A stretch of 64,000 bases of DNA. It comes from Nautilus pompilius. Taxonomy: Eukaryota; Mollusca; Cephalopoda; Nautilida; Nautilidae. Positions 60,301 to 64,000 of this stretch are shown one piece after another. Numbering within the stretch: the first letter of the stretch is position 1; each line of letters begins with the position of its first letter. The translations under genes were made by a program, and so were the position numbers. The notes under the pieces were generated by a model, which searched no databases, had not been told where the DNA came from, and saw nothing but the letters and a program-made list of their open reading frames with translations. The stretch spans positions 1,797,001 to 1,861,000 of the forward strand of contig JACATO010000308.1 of NCBI GenBank assembly GCA_018389105.1. The letters run 5' to 3'.

Positions 60301-63300
60301 ATCAAATTTCACTATTCTTTATAACATTCTCTTTTTTTGCAGAATATCTTACCTGGAAATCTACAACGACACTATGTTTGATTTGCTATCCACCTTACCT
60401 GAGTCATGGGATCAGATGACAGGTGAACCATTATCTGTGTCAGAAAATGAAAATGTGGTGTTTGTTAAGGGCCTCACCTGTCACGTGGCTCAAAATGAAG
60501 AAGATGCATTAAATTTTTTATTTGAGGTATTCATCTTAACACAAAAATGTTTCTGTTTATGATTTGTTAGTTCATACCTTTTTTAACCTTTCCTTTTTTC
60601 GAGTATAGTCTTTTTTAAAAAATAGTAGTTGCCTTTATATAGTTATGAAATCTCATAACAGTTAGTGTAATTTATCAGACATAATTTAAGAGATTTTAAA
60701 TGCTGATAGAATACACTATTTACTTTCACTGACAAGCCTGCATAAACTGATTCTAATAAATAAATTGATAACATTTATCAATGGGCATAATAAGAAGTTT
60801 ACTTCAATCTTTTTATCAATGGGTACAATACATAATAATTGAGTGTATAGTGTTTCTTAATATATGTAGACACATGATGTAAATAAATGAACAGGCCATT
60901 CCAGACACATGGTACACACATGACAGCGAACTTAAAGAACAAGTACAGAAAGGCCAAAAAAAACCTTAGTTTGCAGACAATCATGCCATCAAAAGGAAGT
61001 TTATGAGAACTAATGGACCTTAAAAGGGGGCATATAACTGGGCAAAAGGAGATTGGTAGTTGAAGAGAAGCCGCAACAACTTTTTATTTGTATTCTAGAC
61101 ATTCAAAGAAGAAAAAAAAATTAGTGCCATAATGAGGAGCATGTGGAAACTGAACCCCAACAATCAACTACAGATGTGGCAGCATACTTTTAGCTGTCTG
61201 TGAGAACCATCAGATTCTATCTACAGCATTTGGCATGACAGAAGTGTAGTAGTGAAATAAAAACCTCTCCTCATTCCACACAATGTTAGTTATCAACTGT
61301 GATGGGCAATACAGATATTATCATACTCTCCTGCATTTTGCGACATTTTAATTTTTTTTCTGATGAGTCCAGGTTGTTGCAGTTCTCAGATAGTGATTGT
61401 GTACTGACGTAGTGTCATCCAGCACAGGAATTTTCATTGAATTATTTGTAAACCACAACCAAATATAGTGGTCAGTCTATCATATTTTGGATACATTTGA
61501 AATCACTAGATAGTCACAAATAGTTGGTGAAGGAATTGTAACTTCTGTCTGATACATTAGCATTTTTCAAGAGGTACTTTTGCCCATTATGGTCATCTGT
61601 CCAAAGAGGCATTATTTTTTAAAAGATGGTATGTATCCTAACTTAGACTACCCATGCAATGCAACAATATAAAGAGAGCCTGGCCAACCAGCAGACATGA
61701 ATCTCATTAAACACATATAAACTACCTCTGATTGATCCCTGCAGAAGTGGCCCTGTAAAGACAATTCTTGGACTTCTTAATACAGATTCTGTACCAGGAA
61801 TGGGCTGTGTCCTACAGATCAGGTTTGCTGGTTGCAATGTTTTTAGCATGTTGTTGCCTTGCATAAGGCATAGGTCTGCACCACAGATTATTAATCCCAC
61901 TCATTTTGTCATGGGTATTCTTTCAACTTTGGATATTTGTTTACTAATTTCAAGTCTGTATATATGTATGTGTAGCTGAAACCCCTTACATAATATATTT
62001 TTAAAATTTCAATAGGGAGAAACCAACAGAGTCATTGGTGAACACACCCTTAACAAGATGTCAACACGATCTCATTGTATTTTCACAGTTTATATTGAGG
62101 TAATTTGTTTGTTTTCAATGAACAACTGCTGTTCTAATTTGCATCTTGGGAAGATTTCTACATGCAGCTAGATATCAGATGATGGTGAGCAGGAAAATCA
62201 CTCAGTAAACAAAAGCGTGCATACAGACTAAAAACATGCTTTTACCTACCATTCTAGGCATAGAAATATAACTTTAAAAATATATATATATATAAATATA
62301 TACTACAGGTAACAACATTCTCTTAAATCCATACTCTCACATGAATATAAGTAGAATTTCTATTAAATGACTATCTATACTGTTTTATTTTTCCTTTATG
62401 TTTTTTACACTGTAGCTATTGTTAAATTAAAAATAGCTGAGTTATTATAATTAATTACTTTCGCTTCAGTCTTCTAGCAGAAAATTTAAAAGATTATAAT
62501 TTGACTTTAGAATTCAAATTTTAAAATCAATACAGGATATAATTATTCTTTTTTCCAACAATGATTTCCTAACAGAAGTTTAACCAATTTTGAGAACATC
62601 AAAACTGCTCAATCAAAACCACTATGACTAAATAGGTTTATAAGGCTGAGTGCCTGCAGTGGTTCTAAGCTCATCAGACTGAGACTGAAAAGAAAAAAAG
62701 AAACATTGTTTGCAAAGTAAAAATGTTTGTTATTTATTTAAAGACTAGATCAAGAGTTCATACCAATGCCAAATATACTATCTCAAAGTTGAATTTTGTT
62801 GATCTGGCTGGATCAGAAAGAATTGGGAAGACAAATGTAAGTATACTGCTGAAAGACTCAGTTTTATAGTATAGTATAGTATAGTGCAGAGGTACATAGA
62901 CTACTGGCTACTGGACTGCTAAGGGCTTGAGTTTGAATCCTGGTCATACTAGGGAGGTATGTCAGGACCAGTTTGGTTTGGTATACCTCCCTAGCATACT
63001 TTCTTCTCACTCTTCACTAGCTGGCCAGGTGGGTTTCCTCTCACATCTTAAAAAATGAAGAGTTCTAGAAGGGAATTTTCTGTGGTAGCATGCAGCTAAT
63101 GTCTTCACTGTGATCTCTTTCCCTTGGTTTAGGAAACTGAAACCAGGGATCTTTCTCTGGTTGATGATGTCACACAGGTTCAAAGAAGAAGATAGTGAAT
63201 ACAGAGATGCAGCAAACGAGGTTTATGCAAGTCTTGTATTAAGAAAAATTTAATTGTATAAATCAAACTTGGTAATTTTAATCTTTTGAATTATCCATAT

Positions 63301-64000
63301 GACTTAAAATTAGGAAACATTCAAGAGAACCCATACTGGTTCCTTTTTATTTGAAAAAGGGGCTTCAGACCCTGCACAACATATTTTAGAGGGGACCTAA
63401 TCAAAGTTTCACACAAAAGTAGAAAATTTTTTTTGATTTAGTGTCTTATCAAATGACCTGAACCTATCTTTAATGAGAGCTCTGATTTAAGTTTGTACTT
63501 ATAACCACATACTTTTACACTGTGAATGAATAATTGTATATTATTTTATTATATTTTAAAAATTAATTCATTAATTAAAATTGATTAAATTTAATTGAAG
63601 ATTTTTACTTAAATAAATTCTAATAATATATTTATCTTTGCCTTTTAGCATGATTACATTAAATGGTAAAACTCTTATTAATACAAACACTGACACATTT
63701 AATAAAGAAATATAATTATTTTGCTTACATAATATAATGAATGTATTTTATTGATTTTTTATCAATAATTACTGAAATACTGTATGGCATTATAAAAGAA
63801 ACAAACCAATATTACAACTAATCTGCTGGTTTCTTTTTTTTCTCCACCTTTGTTTTCAGTCAGAGGGACAAACTCAGGTTGAAGCCAAGTGTATAAATAA
63901 ATCATTGACATTTCTTGAACAAGTAGTTATTTCCCTTACTGACAAGAAAAGGGAACATTTTCCATTCCGTCAATGTAAACTTACACACTTTCTTAAAGAT
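57027..64000 (+). CDS. KIF9: KIF9-type kinesin, N-terminal motor domain (partial)
   Basis: Seven exons: 57027..57110, 58492..58657, 59923..60076, 60343..60526, 62016..62099, 62744..62836 and 63860 to the window edge. All phases agree (0, 1, 2, 0, 0, 0). About 300 residues of motor domain are seen: KVRVWARIRPTADFAHEV, P-loop GQTGAGKT in LLCYGQTGAGKTFTM, RISYLEIYNDTMFDLLSTLP, switch I NKMSTRSH, switch II DLAGSE in FVDLAGSERIGKTN, then NKSLTFLEQVVISL and FPFRQCKLTHFLKD. Order and wording match KIF9 closely, more than the related KIF6. KIF9 is a microtubule plus-end motor tied to cilia and flagella (central apparatus) in other species. The rest of the motor, neck and tail are outside the window. 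Switch I has STR where SSR is usual. Confidence 0.93.
57204..57345. repeat. (GA)n / GATGGA microsatellite
   Basis: About 140 bp of GAGA runs alternating with GATGGAGATGGA units, in KIF9-like intron 1 just after the first exon. Long frames on both strands here are repeat translations. Confidence 0.9.
57346..58491. other. KIF9-like intron 1, remaining part
   Basis: AT-rich DNA with no recognisable exon or mobile element, ending in the acceptor TTTTTATTTCTAG before exon 2. Confidence 0.6.
58658..59922. other. KIF9-like intron 2
   Basis: About 1.3 kb of AT-rich sequence; nothing recognised apart from the splice sites (GTAAGA, TTATCACAG). Confidence 0.6.
60870..61920 (+). mobile_element. Tc1/mariner-like transposon remnant, fuller copy
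   Basis: Located in KIF9-like intron 4. Shared end blocks with 11860-12400 define the family (see that entry). Inside, plus-strand fragments resemble the N-terminal helix-turn-helix (SLQTIMPSKGSL near 60970) and, near 61690, PADMNLIKHI, which matches the PDMNPIEHIWD motif of Tc1 transposases. Many stops show it is dead. About 1.05 kb, somewhat shorter than typical 1.3-1.6 kb Tc1 elements. Inverted termini were not located. Confidence 0.65.
62875..63200 (+). repeat. SINE-like repeat, family A, copy 3 (best preserved)
   Basis: Located in KIF9-like intron 6. After a GTATAGTATAGTATAG run it has a tRNA-like head with a B-box-like GAGTTTGAATCCTGGTC. The shared blocks follow: TTTGGTTTGGTATACCTCCC, TAGCATACTTTCTTCTCAC, CTAGCTGGCCAG and CTCTCACATCTTAAAAAATG. 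The tail ends near GTTCAAAGAAGAAGATAG. The B-box supports tRNA ancestry for the family. Confidence 0.65.
63201..63859. other. KIF9-like intron 6, right part
   Basis: AT-rich, no feature seen other than the T-rich acceptor (CTTTGTTTTCAG) of exon 7. Confidence 0.6.

Overview
This window is animal nuclear DNA. It is AT-rich, its genes are split into short exons with consensus GT/AG borders, and the long introns are packed with decayed DNA transposons, tRNA-related SINE-like repeats and microsatellites. Gene content (alsin, a KIF9-type kinesin, an ankyrin/SOCS-box protein, an arrestin-domain protein) and the mix of hAT, Tc1 and pogo relics would fit a mollusc or another lophotrochozoan. That taxonomic guess is an inference; the sequence alone does not settle it.

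Layout. Bases 576-1566 (+) are the last two coding exons of an ankyrin-repeat/SOCS-box protein whose start lies to the left of the window. Bases 1567-6710 are mostly intergenic, with a SINE-like repeat and a small unrecognised two-exon coding candidate at 5415-5752 (+). From 56676 down to 6711 (-) runs one very large gene, an alsin (ALS2) orthologue. I could trace 33 coding exons (about 1,930 codons) with matching phases: RCC1-like propeller, DH, PH, eight MORN repeats and a C-terminal VPS9 domain. Its first intron (43206-56656) contains an intronless arrestin-domain gene on the opposite strand (46165-47694, +), a Tigger/pogo-type MITE, a GC-rich insert, a Tc1 relic and a 660-bp compound ATT array. 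From 57027 to the right edge (+) is the motor domain of a KIF9-type kinesin, seven exons, cut by the window end.

The alsin and kinesin genes start head to head, their start codons about 350 bp apart, so 56677-57026 is a likely shared bidirectional promoter. Alsin is a guanine-nucleotide exchange factor for Rab5/Rac-type GTPases at endosomes; KIF9 is a ciliary/microtubule motor. Nothing in the sequence shows that they act in one pathway.

The points most worth checking are: a one-base frameshift in alsin exon 2 near 43003; the oversized acidic insertion in alsin exon 3; the nested single-exon arrestin gene; the unidentified exon pair at 5415-5752; and the SOCS box followed by an unusual 160-residue tail. 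I found no novel multi-gene system; the rest is ordinary genes and transposon debris.
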